A stretch of 64,000 nucleotides of DNA, from NCBI RefSeq assembly GCF_001006325.2, contig NZ_LBIA02000001.1:372001-436000 (forward strand). Reading direction: 5' to 3'. This DNA is from Afipia massiliensis (lineage in GTDB: Bacteria > Pseudomonadota > Alphaproteobacteria > Rhizobiales > Xanthobacteraceae). Numbering within the stretch: position 1 is the stretch's first letter; the number at the start of each line of letters is the position of its first letter. Shown here one piece after another: positions 46,556 to 54,806 of this stretch. The translations under genes and the position numbers were made by a program. A model generated the notes under the pieces. It ran no database searches and was not told the DNA's origin. It was given only the letters and a program-made list of their open reading frames with translations.

Positions 46556-46765
46556 GGAGCGTACACGGCAAGGTCACGAAAGAACTCGGTGATATCCTTC
46601 CGTACCAAGGGCTCGCCGCCGGCGTTTCATATTTTCTCGACACCACATTGAATGAAAGAACGGGCGACACGATCGAGTTCTTGAAACGATAGAATGGGAA
46701 GAAAGATCATCGCATCCGACATGCAGTATCTACATCTGAGATCGCAACGATTGTGCCTGTCGCAA
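46556..46765 (-). pseudogene. moaA: MoaA radical-SAM fragment
   Basis: The minus strand reads NRCDLRCRYCMSDAMIFLP with the CxxxCxxC iron-sulfur motif, then LDRVARSFIQCGVEKI. After an indel it continues in another frame as TGGEPLVRKDITEFFRDLA. This is the N-terminal third of GTP 3',8-cyclase of molybdenum-cofactor synthesis. About 65 codons remain, with a frameshift and no C-terminus, so it is dead. Its 5' end abuts the stop codon of an IS transposase relic. Confidence 0.8.
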
Positions 46766-46766
46766 A

Positions 46767-47440
46767 TCAAATCCGGACATATTTGTGATGCAGTCCGCCG
46801 AGGATTGGACGGCAAAGAATACGCCCTGCTCTCTCAACGGTCCGCGATAGGGGCGCATCCTTATCCAAGGACAGGTGCGTGCGCGTCTCATTATAATAAT
46901 TCATATACGACTGCAGCACATGACGAAGATGCTGCTCGCCGAACACAACAACGTAGTCAAGGCACTCCCGTCGGATCGAACCGATAAGTCGTTCAGCATA
47001 TCCGTTTTGCCATGGGGAACGCGGCGACGTCGGTCGATCGCGAATGCCCATTGATCGCAGTCTTCGAATGAAGACCTCGCCATAGGCCCGGTCTCGATCA
47101 CGGATCAGATAGCGGGGAGCTTGCTCCCAGCCGCAAGCTTCCGTGAGTTGATTTGCGATCCATTCTGCGGTCGGATGCGCTGTAACGCCAAACCATAGGA
47201 TCTGTCGTCGACCATGCCCCACAATCAACAAGCCATAAAGCAGACGAAACGAGATTGTCGGCACGACGAACAGATCCATCGCCGCGATGCCATCGGCATG
47301 ATTATGAAGGAACGTCTTCCACCCTTGGGATGGCGGGCGTCTTCGCCTGGCCATATACTTGGCCACACTCGTCTGGCCGACCTCGATGCCGAGTTTGAGC
47401 CTGCAAAGGTCCCTCATCACGCGGCAGCATTGCCCGATTC
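46767..47440 (-). mobile_element. Transposase C-terminal fragment, same IS family
   Basis: A 217-residue reading carries the catalytic core intact: AAMDLFVVPTIS, RYLIRDRDRAYGEVF and NGYAERLIGSIRREC, ending GGLHHKYVRI. The N-terminal third is missing, and the region before it (IRLAVD…) is out of frame. No terminal repeat follows the stop. It differs from the copy at 6640 at many positions, so it is an independent, older arrival or a sister element. Confidence 0.8.
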
Positions 47441-47571
47441 TCGATCAACTGCCAGCCGGATAAGGTTTGCGACAGGGACACCTGCTCTACTCGCCCATGT
47501 CCTGGTCACCCCGACGCGGGCTTGAATCGCAAACGACCGTCGTTGCTATCACTCCCCGAAGCACCTGAGCA

Positions 47572-48438
47572 TCAGAACGATAACGCTTGCTGGCCGGCGG
47601 TAACCATAGCACGGCCTCCCCGCAGCAATTCAAACGCCGCCCGGTGCGTCCCCGGCTCATAATACCTGGTCGTGATTGCCTGCTTTTCGACACGCGCACG
47701 GATCGTCGCAATACATGGCGATAGCGAATCGCCCGCCATCGACGCGCCCCTGAGGGCAATCATCCCCATCGGATAGCTGGGCACCGGAGCAATGTAGTCC
47801 TGCAACTGCCCGAACACCGACATGAACGACCGCGCGCCAGCCTCCGTCGATTCAGTCCGAAACGGAGGTGAACCGCCCTGGATCACGATCATTCCCGAGC
47901 CGCGAAGCCGCAGGAAACATCTCTGATAGAATTCCTCGGTGAATAGTCTGGCCGCGTCCCCAACAGGATCGGTCGAGTCAATCAGGATGAGATCAAAGCG
48001 CCGCTTCTCCTCGGCCAGATATCTGTAAGCATCGTCAATCAAGATATCCGCGCGGTCGTCTAGGAATGCATCGCCGGATACCTCGGGGAAAAACCGCCGC
48101 GACAGCTCGACGACCTCACTGTCGATCTCAACCATTGTGACTGAAACCACCGGATGCTTGAGCGCCTCACGCAGGCAGCCGCCATCGCCGCCTCCCACGA
48201 TGAGAACGTCTTTGACATCGCCGTGAGCGAACATCGGAACATGCACAAGCATCTCATGATAGATGTGATTATCACGCTCGGTGATCTGGATTGCGTTGTC
48301 GAGCGCCAGCACCTTTCCGAACACGGGCGTTTCGAAAATCTGGATTTTCTGAAATTGCGTCTGCCTTTCAAGCAGGCAATCCGTGACGGCGATACGCTGG
48401 GAGAATCCCGGATAAAGCTCTTCCTGAAACCACTTCAT
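47572..48438 (-). CDS. speE: Spermidine synthase-like aminopropyltransferase
   Basis: A 288-residue spermidine-synthase-fold enzyme, which transfers aminopropyl from decarboxylated S-adenosylmethionine to putrescine. Motifs: the binding loop VLIVGGGDGGCLREALKHP, acidic VEIDSEVVELSRRFFPEV, and DLILIDSTDPVG with the catalytic aspartate. The ATG at 48438 follows GGGGGATT and overlaps the stop of a chimeric arginase-SpeD ORF. With speD broken, the source of decarboxylated AdoMet must be elsewhere in the genome. Confidence 0.9.
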   Translation of the reverse strand: MKWFQEELYPGFSQRIAVTDCLLERQTQFQKIQIFETPVFGKVLALDNAIQITERDNHIYHEMLVHVPMFAHGDVKDVLIVGGGDGGCLREALKHPVVSVTMVEIDSEVVELSRRFFPEVSGDAFLDDRADILIDDAYRYLAEEKRRFDLILIDSTDPVGDAARLFTEEFYQRCFLRLRGSGMIVIQGGSPPFRTESTEAGARSFMSVFGQLQDYIAPVPSYPMGMIALRGASMAGDSLSPCIATIRARVEKQAITTRYYEPGTHRAAFELLRGGRAMVTAGQQALSF

Positions 48439-48758
48439 TGCTGAATCCCCCGCCGGTGCTCGCTGATCGAAATGAACTCGGGCCGCAGCGCGTCCCTCAA
48501 CACTTGAGCCGCCTGATAGGGACGGGCGCCACCACACATGAATATGTCGGCGGCCGCGAATGAATACTCGGGCCAGGTATTTCGCAGTGCGTCAGACATC
48601 CCGTTCCACGTGCTGATTGCGCAGGAATGATCACCACCGATCACGACGAACTGATCGCCGTCGGCGGCTAACCGACGAGTCATGCCGACCGTCCAGCGAG
48701 CCGTCCGCGCAACGGTCACAATCGGCGAGATATCAATCGTACATAGGTCGTCCGGCAT
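48435..48758 (-). pseudogene. Chimeric ORF: arginase-family piece joined to SpeD tail
   Basis: Residues 1-59 of this 107-residue frame carry the arginase/agmatinase signature VVIGGDHSCAISTWNGMSDA. From residue ~60 it continues NTWPEYSFAAADIFMCGGAR and ends with LRPEFISISEHRRG, the C-terminal part of bacterial S-adenosylmethionine decarboxylase (compare IHTWPE…AAxDIFTCG). The arginase metal-site half and the SpeD pyruvoyl-forming serine region are both missing. It looks like an in-frame deletion fusing two polyamine genes. The stop overlaps the speE start by four bases, a remnant of operon order. It may still be translated to couple speE. Confidence 0.75.
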
Positions 48759-48865
48759 TTGCTGCCAGCTGAGTACGATACCCCCTTGAAGCTAACGCGA
48801 ACTCGCTGTTTTGTTGAAATTCGGCGGGCCCAGCTTTGCACCGTCATCACACGCGCTGGCGCCAC

Positions 48866-49012
48866 ATGCCACTCCGAACGCAGGAGGCGCTCGATCGCTA
48901 CAACCAAGCAATGGAGCGGTTGAAATCCGGTGATTGGAAAGGTTTTGGCACGCAATTCGATGCAATGCGCGAGCCGTTGAAGGAGATGAACCGACAATCT
49001 ACCGGCCATTAG
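48866..49012 (+). pseudogene. UPF0182-family C-terminal fragment
   Basis: A 48-codon frame reads ALDRYNQAMERLKSGDWKGF then GTQFDAMREPLKEM and stops at 49012. This matches the extreme C-terminus of the large UPF0182 membrane proteins. The ~900-residue body is absent, so it is a relic. Confidence 0.55.
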
Positions 49013-49126
49013 GATTCCAGCGGAGCAAGGCTTTATCACGTTACTTAGAGTCAGGAACAAATTCTGACCGGTGGAGCAGTATCGACTACAAACGGCGCGG
49101 GGAAGTGAAACAGGAGAGTTCTATCC

Positions 49127-49486
49127 ATGATCGAGGGGATCAGCGCAATCACACTGGCCACGCACGAAATGTCGCGAGCTGTCAGATTCTACCGCGCGCT
49201 GGGGTTCGAGATCCTGCATGGCGGCGAAGAGTCGTCATTCACCAGCTTTCGAGCAGGGACGAGCTATCTTAACCTCATCGCCCAGCCTGCTGAGCGGCGC
49301 TGGTCCTGGTGGGGGCGCGTAATCTTTTATGTCACCGATGTTGATGCACTTTACAACCGTGCGCTCGCAGCAGGGTGCCAGCCAACGACCACGCCCCGCG
49401 ATGCCGAATGGGGTGAGCGCTTCTTCCACCTAACAGACCCTGACGGCCATGAACTCAGTTTCGCTCGGCCTTTGCTCCCGGTTTAA
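49127..49486 (+). CDS. VOC/glyoxalase-family protein
   Basis: A 119-residue single-domain vicinal-oxygen-chelate protein made of two beta-alpha-beta-beta-beta units (AITLATHEMSRAVRFYRALG; VIFYVTDVDALYNRALAAG) and the C-terminal metal-ligand region DPDGHELSFARP. AGGAGA precedes the ATG. Members include glyoxalases and dioxygenases. The substrate is not evident. Confidence 0.85.
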   Translation: MIEGISAITLATHEMSRAVRFYRALGFEILHGGEESSFTSFRAGTSYLNLIAQPAERRWSWWGRVIFYVTDVDALYNRALAAGCQPTTTPRDAEWGERFFHLTDPDGHELSFARPLLPV

Positions 49487-49581
49487 TAGCAACTCGAAGC
49501 AGCCTGCCATTCCAACAGGTGCTGGGAGCGCGTATGGTACTCCGATGAACAGTGGTCGCCGCAATCTGGCGAATTTGAGTC

Positions 49582-50505
49582 ATGGTGACAACGAACGGTC
49601 GTATCGTGACCGTGTTTGGCGGAACCGGATTTCTCGGCCACCGCATCGTTCGGCGTCTGCGCTATCGTGGATTTCCTGTTCGGGTCGCGTCAAGGCATCC
49701 GGATCGGGGGCACGGACTTTTTGGTTCTGATGATCCGCAACTTCAATCCGTTCAGGCCAACATCCACGACGAGCAATCAGTCGCGGACGCGACTGCGGGC
49801 GCTTACGGCGTTGTAAATGCAGTCAGTCTTTACATCGAGAACGGACGAGAGACTTTTCATTCCGTTCACGTCGAGTCGGCCCAACGGGTAGCAGCGCAAG
49901 CGCACCGCGCCGGAGTCGAACGGCTCGTCCACGTTTCAGGAATCGGTGCCGATACCGCCTCACAATCACAATACATCCGAAAGCGCGGCGAAGGCGAATT
50001 GGCGGTCCAGGCCGCGTTCGCCGATGCACTTTTAATCCGTCCGGCGGTGATGTTCGGACCAGACGACGCGTTTCTCACCACCATCCTCAAGCTCCTCCGC
50101 CAGCTTCCAATCTATCCGATGTTTGGCCGCGGTCTGACCAGGCTGCAGCCGGCCTATGTGGGGGATGTTGCGGAGGCGATTGGCCGGGTCATGCAGAACG
50201 CCGAGACGCCTTCGATGATCTTCGAACTCGGCGGCCCGCGTGTCTACTCCTACGAAGAACTTCTCAGAGCTATTGCGCGCCAAGCCGGCCTTGCGCCCCT
50301 ATTGATTCCGATCCCGTTTGCCATTTGGTACGCACTCACATGGGCCTCCGAAACGTTTCCGAGTCCACTCCTCACTCGCAATCAAGTGGAACTGATGCAG
50401 ATCGATACCGTGTCATCACCGGAGATGCCTGGATTTATTGAACTTGGGATTTCGCCGCATTCAGTCGAGGCAATTCTCCAGAGAATGTTATCGAACAGCA
50501 GATGA
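49582..50505 (+). CDS. NAD(P)-binding epimerase, complex I NDUFA9-like
   Basis: A 307-residue atypical short-chain dehydrogenase/epimerase. The nucleotide site is VTVFGGTGFLGHRIVRRL. The central YIRKRGEGELAV keeps the Tyr-x3-Lys-like spacing only in altered form, as in NDUFA9-like proteins. The family holds a complex I accessory subunit and many uncharacterised bacterial homologues. The protein is monocistronic here. The end FIELGISPHSVEAILQRML is typical of the group. Confidence 0.82.
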   Translation: MVTTNGRIVTVFGGTGFLGHRIVRRLRYRGFPVRVASRHPDRGHGLFGSDDPQLQSVQANIHDEQSVADATAGAYGVVNAVSLYIENGRETFHSVHVESAQRVAAQAHRAGVERLVHVSGIGADTASQSQYIRKRGEGELAVQAAFADALLIRPAVMFGPDDAFLTTILKLLRQLPIYPMFGRGLTRLQPAYVGDVAEAIGRVMQNAETPSMIFELGGPRVYSYEELLRAIARQAGLAPLLIPIPFAIWYALTWASETFPSPLLTRNQVELMQIDTVSSPEMPGFIELGISPHSVEAILQRMLSNSR

Positions 50506-50704
50506 AAGAGGTTTCTCGGTCAACCCGCTTCAACGGCTGACGGAGAGAAATTGCCTCGTCCGTGTAGTCCGCCCTCTGTGCCGTGAAAAAGTGCAGGGCC
50601 TAGCGGCCTCGCACAGGGGCAACCTTGTTAGGATGCGATTTGAGGTCCTATCAGCTCCCATATACTGATTTTAAGCGTTTCCGGCATCAGGAAGAGCGCG
50701 AGCA
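50506..50704. other. Intergenic stretch, nothing recognised
   Basis: Between the NDUFA9-like gene and the repeat/cupin relic I see no gene or clear regulatory structure. Confidence 0.4.
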
Positions 50705-50899
50705 CTGTCAGCTTTGGGTCAAAAAAAGCGGGCATCGCTGTTGGCAATCATAAGGTCCGGCTGGGTGTCAAAAGCGGACATTCCTAACGGCTCATTCCGC
50801 GAATCTAAAAATCGCGATCGTTATGCGTGGTTCACTGAGGACACCATCGTCCAGGTGCATGGAACGGGGCCGCAGGGCATCACCTACGTCGATCCCTGA
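50705..50899 (+). pseudogene. Cupin-protein tail joined to rhizobial repeat sequence
   Basis: The frame ends RYAWFTEDTIVQVHGTGPQG then ITYVDP, which resembles the C-terminus of small cupin proteins (…QVxGxGPxGxTYxNP). Upstream it is built from TTTGGGTCAAAAAAAGCGGG and TGTCAAAAGCGGACATTC, a phrase that recurs in non-coding DNA of rhizobia. A related GCTCATTCxGCGAATCT is present again near 61290. I regard this as a relic, not a gene. The following bases to 51067 hold nothing recognisable. Confidence 0.45.
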
Positions 50900-51067
50900 A
50901 TAAAGGACCCGCAGGCGCACCGGCGGGGGCCATCGAACGCCTCGACAGCACGGCACCCGCCAGAGTGCCCACCGCAGATTCGTATCATGACCGGTCGTCC
51001 GCGCACCTCGTGCAGGATGCTGGCAACCACGTTTCGCAAGCTTTCCGACTCGGTACACAGTCAGTGA

Positions 51068-51742
51068 CTATTCAACATGCTGGCCCGCCCGCCAGCCCAT
51101 TTCCCAGAAGTCGGCCTCGAGCCGGGTGGCTTCCTTGAAGATCGCGATCAGCTCTGCCTCGCGGGCCGGCGTAGCGTAGAGATCGGCGAGGCTCTCCAGG
51201 TGCGCCCGCGCTTTCACCGCGACCTCCTGGTACGGCGCACCGGCATACTCGGCGATCCAAACGCGATATGGGTTCGTTGCAGCGCGCGCCTCGGGTCGCG
51301 AGGCGAGCCGCGTCGCGATCTCCGCGTAGCCGATCACGCAGGGGGCAAGCGCCACCTTGAGTGCCAGCAGATCGCCGCGCATTCCCGCGTCGAGCACGTA
51401 GCGTGTATAGGCCAGCATCTCGACCGCCGGAGGGGTTTGTTCAAGATCGCTGGGCGACAGGCCCCAGCCGGCGCAGAGCTTCACATGCAGATTCATCTCG
51501 ATGTCGAGGATGGTCGAGAGGCCGGCCGCCGCTTCGCGCATGTCAGCGAGCTTGGGCGACTTGTAGACGGAGAGCGCGTACGCGCGAGCAAACTCGATGA
51601 GGAACAGGTAGTCCTGAACGAGGTAGTGACGAAACGCAGCTTCGGCGAGCGAACCGTCTGCCAACCCGTTCGTGAAGGGATGCTCGGTGTACGCCCGCCA
51701 CTCGGCGGATGCTTCTGTCTTTAGACGCTCAAAGAAACTCAT
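51068..51742 (-). CDS. tenA: TenA-family thiaminase II
   Basis: A 224-residue all-helical TenA protein. Family landmarks: FRHYLVQDYLFLIEFARAYA near 38-57, LKVALAPCVIGYAEIATRLA with the conserved Cys and Glu near 125-145, and FWEMGWR at the end. TenA hydrolyses aminopyrimidine to salvage thiamine precursors. I looked for a TPP riboswitch before the start and found none. The gene stands alone. Confidence 0.92.
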   Translation of the reverse strand: MSFFERLKTEASAEWRAYTEHPFTNGLADGSLAEAAFRHYLVQDYLFLIEFARAYALSVYKSPKLADMREAAAGLSTILDIEMNLHVKLCAGWGLSPSDLEQTPPAVEMLAYTRYVLDAGMRGDLLALKVALAPCVIGYAEIATRLASRPEARAATNPYRVWIAEYAGAPYQEVAVKARAHLESLADLYATPAREAELIAIFKEATRLEADFWEMGWRAGQHVE

Positions 51743-51881
51743 GTCTTTCGCCGGGTTTGCTTCTCAATGGTTGTTTTTGGCTCGCTACCAATTTCTCGTC
51801 GCAAACCGGGTGGACGTTGACCTTGATCTGCGCGAGGCTAATCCTTCAGCCGTTTGGTTATAAGAAGTCGGGAGCAACACC

Positions 51882-52094
51882 GTACAGAACGCAATCTTCA
51901 AGATTATCGATCTCGCGGGATCATCGGACAAGGGCATTGAGGACGCTATCCAAAGCGCCATTGAACATGCCAGCAAGACAATCCGATGTTTGGCTTAGTT
52001 TGAAGTCGTTGAAACGCGCGGATCCATAAGGATGGTCACGTGACCCCATTGCCAAGTCACCCTTAGGGCGGGCTTCAAGCTGGAAGGAAGGTAA
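51882..52094 (+). pseudogene. Dodecin pseudogene (nonsense codon and frameshift)
   Basis: The frame from 51882 reads TVQNAIFKIIDLAGSSDKGI then EDAIQSAIEHASKTI, the dodecin core, until a TAG at 51996 where the family has Trp-Phe (it continues FEVVETRG). An extra C near 52044 shifts the frame, after which KDGHVTHCQVTLRAGFKLEG completes the fold and ends at TAA (52092). Dodecins are ~70-residue flavin/CoA-binding dodecamers. Two lesions make this copy dead, and no ATG is visible in the right place. Confidence 0.75.
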
Positions 52095-52243
52095 TCAATT
52101 CGCCGGTTTTTCCGGTCCAATCCGAAGTAGCAGGGCGTGAACTCATAAACGCGTCGTTGGACAGCTTGCTGGAGTCCGCCTCTGGAGAAGAACGCGCTCG
52201 GCACCGAAAAAAGGGCGCAAGTTGCAGGACAACCCGAACTCGT

Positions 52244-52594
52244 TCACGCCTTGGTCATCCGAGCGAATATGCGGTCAATCTTGGTGGCCATGATGAAGTC
52301 GTTCTCATGCAGTCCCTTGATCTTCTTGGTCTGCAGAGAGACCGTCGCATTGCCCCAACCGAAGCTGATATTCGGATGATGGTCTTCGGCTTCCGCGAGT
52401 TCACCAATCTCCTGAACAAAGGTAAGAGCCTCGCGAAAATTGCGAAACCGGAAGCTCCGCTCGATGCGGTGAGATTCCTCCGCCAGTTGCCAGTCTGGGG
52501 CCTGTGCGTGAAAGAGCTCAACTTGCTCGCGCGTGAGTGGAGGTATTCCCCCGCGACAGGGAGTGCAGGTTTTGCTAGCAAGAGCTTCGGTCAT
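52244..52594 (-). CDS. phhB: Pterin-4a-carbinolamine dehydratase
   Basis: A 116-residue enzyme that dehydrates 4a-hydroxytetrahydrobiopterin. The active-site block EDHHPNISFGWGNATVSLQT is complete. The N-terminal LTREQVELFHAQAPDWQLAE is typical. The ATG at 52594 follows GAGGGGC. A longer reading to 52780 is not conserved. No phenylalanine hydroxylase gene is adjacent. Many bacteria use this protein in pterin recycling or as a bifunctional factor. Confidence 0.92.
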   Translation of the reverse strand: MTEALASKTCTPCRGGIPPLTREQVELFHAQAPDWQLAEESHRIERSFRFRNFREALTFVQEIGELAEAEDHHPNISFGWGNATVSLQTKKIKGLHENDFIMATKIDRIFARMTKA

Positions 52595-52652
52595 GTTGCT
52601 TGCCCCTCGTGTCAACCTTCGCCCTGATGTTGCGGCGCGGGCACGGTCGGCC

Positions 52653-52988
52653 TCAATCACCCGCGCCGGGATTTGGTGAGAAGTATTGGAGTTTGTCCGG
52701 CTTCCCCTCCCATTCCTTAGAGTCGGGCGGGGGCGCTTTATTGACCGTAATATTTGGCCAGATTTTCGCGTATTCCGCATTCAGCGACAGCCATTTCTCA
52801 AGCCCCGGCTCGCTGTCAGGCTTGATCGCATCGACTGGGCATTCCGGCACGCAGACCCCGCAATCGATGCATTCGTCCGGGTGGATGACGAGCATGTTCT
52901 CGCCCTCGTAGAAGCAGTCCACGGGGCACACGTTGACGCAATCCATGATTTTGCAGCGAATACAGCTCTCGTTGACGACGAAGGTCAA
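52653..52988 (-). CDS. fdxA: Ferredoxin FdxA, two-cluster
   Basis: A 111-residue bacterial ferredoxin. The first cluster motif is [17 protein letters not shown] and the second [16 protein letters not shown], the pattern of 3Fe-4S/4Fe-4S FdxA proteins. The C-terminal [20 protein letters not shown] is family-specific. It sits 38 bases after a MarR-type gene whose product has five C-terminal cysteines, and before phhB, on the same strand. Confidence 0.94.
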   Translation of the reverse strand: MTFVVNESCIRCKIMDCVNVCPVDCFYEGENMLVIHPDECIDCGVCVPECPVDAIKPDSEPGLEKWLSLNAEYAKIWPNITVNKAPPPDSKEWEGKPDKLQYFSPNPGAGD

Positions 52989-53026
52989 TTAAGCGTCCTT
53001 TCAGCAGATCGCTGTGGTGAACTCAT

Positions 53027-53629
53027 TCATGGTGTCCGTCCGTCCTCGCGGTGCTCGTTCATTGGTTGAAAATGGACGCAGAGGAGACCCGCGTCCGTCG
53101 GCTCGATCGGAACGCCGAACAGCAGGCATTCAGTGGCCGAGGAGCCCGTGCTCGGCAGGTTGCCGCACATCTCTCCACCGAGGTGCGTGCAGTCCTGGCA
53201 AACACCGAAGCGCCGATGCGCCCCACTCGCAGCTAGAGTGGACAGCACTTGGTGCAGGGCGCGGTGCATCGCAGTTCGCTCTGTCGCGTCGAGCGAATCC
53301 ACGGCGCGCACCAGAACTTCGAACGGATCGCGTGCAAGCGCTTTTTTGCCCTTGCTCGTCAATCGCAGACTTACGCTTCGCCCGTCCGTCTTGACTGGTT
53401 GTCGGACCAAGTACCCACCCGCTTCAAGCGCCTTAATGGCTTGTGTTGCGGTGCCGCGGGTTGTCGCTTGAAATTCCGCGAATGCCGACGGGGTCCGCGA
53501 AAACGGATTGGCACGGGCGAAGAAGCGGAGCGCCATCCATTGGGCTGGACTGAGTTCGCCGTCATAGCCCTCAGCTTGTACGAGCCGTCCCACCTGCAGC
53601 AGGAGCTCTGCCGTTTCGCGCGCTGACAT
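53027..53629 (-). CDS. MarR-family regulator with cysteine-rich C-terminus
   Basis: A 200-residue winged-helix regulator starting MSARETAELLLQVGR (ATG at 53629; a longer reading exists). The DNA-binding part is LSPAQWMALRFFAR…ATTRGTATQAIKALEAGGYL with the wing KTDGRSVSLRLT. After residue 140 a tail carries Cys144, 147, 155, 168 and 184 (FGVCQDCTHLGGEMC … ECLLFG … LLCVHF), a pattern suited to an iron-sulfur cluster or zinc site, so it may sense redox state or iron. It is encoded upstream of fdxA and divergent from an rpoH-type gene, with paired TTTCGAAA sites between. Confidence 0.87.
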   Translation of the reverse strand: MSARETAELLLQVGRLVQAEGYDGELSPAQWMALRFFARANPFSRTPSAFAEFQATTRGTATQAIKALEAGGYLVRQPVKTDGRSVSLRLTSKGKKALARDPFEVLVRAVDSLDATERTAMHRALHQVLSTLAASGAHRRFGVCQDCTHLGGEMCGNLPSTGSSATECLLFGVPIEPTDAGLLCVHFQPMNEHREDGRTP

Positions 53630-53655
53630 GATTGCCTCTTTGAAAATATAATAAC

Positions 53656-53665
53656 GTTTCGAAAT
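53656..53665. promoter_or_regulatory. TTTCGAAA operator-like palindrome, copy 1
   Basis: GTTTCGAAAT lies 27 bases before the MarR start (minus strand) and just upstream of the TTGACA of the rpoH promoter. It is nearly identical to the site 43 bases away, about four helical turns. Confidence 0.65.
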
Positions 53666-53669
53666 CAAC

Positions 53670-53697
53670 TTGACAACTGATCTGATATGGATAATTT
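53670..53697 (+). promoter_or_regulatory. Predicted sigma-70-type promoter of the rpoH paralogue
   Basis: TTGACA at 53670-53675, a 16-base spacer and TAATTT at 53692-53697. The expected start point falls on or just before the second palindrome, so a bound repressor would cover both promoter edges. Confidence 0.5.
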
Positions 53698-53698
53698 T

Positions 53699-53708
53699 GT
53701 TTCGAAAC
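53699..53708. promoter_or_regulatory. TTTCGAAA operator-like palindrome, copy 2
   Basis: GTTTCGAAAC is a perfect 10-bp palindrome. It lies at the likely transcription start of the rpoH paralogue, 18 bases before the ATG at 53727. Confidence 0.65.
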
Positions 53709-53726
53709 TAGTTCGAGGGCTTGATC

Positions 53727-54626
53727 ATGGCCCGCAACGCGGCCCTGCCGATCCTTACGGCCGAATCCGGCCTCACCCATTATCTTGAGGAAATCCGGCG
53801 GTTCCCGATGTTGGAGCGCCAGGAAGAATACATGCTAGCCAAGCGCTGGCGCGAGCACGGCGATCGCGACGCGGCGCACAAGCTTGTCACCAGCCATCTG
53901 CGGCTCGTGACCAAGATCGCCAGGCACTATCGCGGCTACGGCCTGCCGATTTCCGAGGCGATCTCCGACGGCAATGTCGGCCTGATGCAGGCGGTCGAGC
54001 GCTTCGAGCCGGAGAAGGGCTTCCGGCTCGCCACCTACGCGGTGTGGTGGATCAAGGCGGCGATCCAGCAATACATCCAGCGCTCGTGGTCGCTAGTGAA
54101 GATGGGCACCACGGCCAACCAGAAGAAGGTGTTCTTCAACCTGCGCAAGGCCCAGAGCAAAATCTCCATCCTCGACGATGGCGATATGCGGCTGGACCAG
54201 GTGAAGATCATCGCCCGGCGGATCGGCGTCACCGAAACGGACGTGATTTACATGAACCGGCGGCTCGGCGGCGACGCCTCGCTCAACGCCGCGATCCGCG
54301 AGGACGGCGATTCCAGCGAGTGGCAGGACTGGCTGGTGGACGAATCCCCGGACCAGGAGACGACGCTCGCCGCGAACGAAGAGTTCGATAACCGCCGCAA
54401 GACGCTGTTCGATGCGCTCACCGTGCTCAACAAGCGCGAGCGGCGCATCTTCGAGACACGCCGGCTCGCCGAGGAACAGATCACGCTCGTAGAACTGGCC
54501 GAGGAATTCGGCGTCTCGCGCGAGCGCGTGCGCCAGATCGAGGTGAGCGCCTTCGAGAAGGTGCAAAACGCAGTGAAGCACCGCGTCGCGGCGATGGGGA
54601 CCCCGGCGCCTCTGCAGGTGCATTAG
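53727..54626 (+). CDS. rpoH: RNA polymerase sigma factor RpoH (sigma-32 family)
   Basis: A 299-residue heat-shock-type sigma factor. Region 2 includes ISDGNVGLMQAVERFEPEKG and FRLATYAVWWIKAAIQQYIQ. The RpoH box NQKKVFFNLRKAQ follows. Region 4.2 is ITLVELAEEFGVSRERVRQI. The ATG at 53727 has GAGGG upstream; an in-frame TTG at 53721 is less likely. Rhizobia usually carry several rpoH genes, so this is probably one paralogue, and the divergent cysteine-rich MarR gene suggests a specialised trigger. CIRCE-controlled groESL lies 4 kb away. Confidence 0.95.
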   Translation: MARNAALPILTAESGLTHYLEEIRRFPMLERQEEYMLAKRWREHGDRDAAHKLVTSHLRLVTKIARHYRGYGLPISEAISDGNVGLMQAVERFEPEKGFRLATYAVWWIKAAIQQYIQRSWSLVKMGTTANQKKVFFNLRKAQSKISILDDGDMRLDQVKIIARRIGVTETDVIYMNRRLGGDASLNAAIREDGDSSEWQDWLVDESPDQETTLAANEEFDNRRKTLFDALTVLNKRERRIFETRRLAEEQITLVELAEEFGVSRERVRQIEVSAFEKVQNAVKHRVAAMGTPAPLQVH

Positions 54627-54806
54627 CTTCCAACCCTCTCCCGTGGTGGGAGAAACTAGCGATGGACGTGTTGCTATGGGTACGTTTTACGGCAACCGAA
54701 CGACACGAGCGGGGCACCGCCCACCGGGTGCTGATCGAGCCCTCGCTCGACGATCCATGCACGGCACTTTGCATCATCGATCGGGCGCCTAAGCCGCGCA
54801 CTGCAG

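Noticed and set aside
48934-49272. 112-residue plus-strand frame over the VOC gene start
   Set aside because: It overlaps the VOC gene in another frame and has no domain; the UPF0182-like frame explains its left part.
51743-51880. Possible TPP riboswitch upstream of tenA
   Set aside because: No CTGAGA-type core or matching helices could be found on the minus strand.
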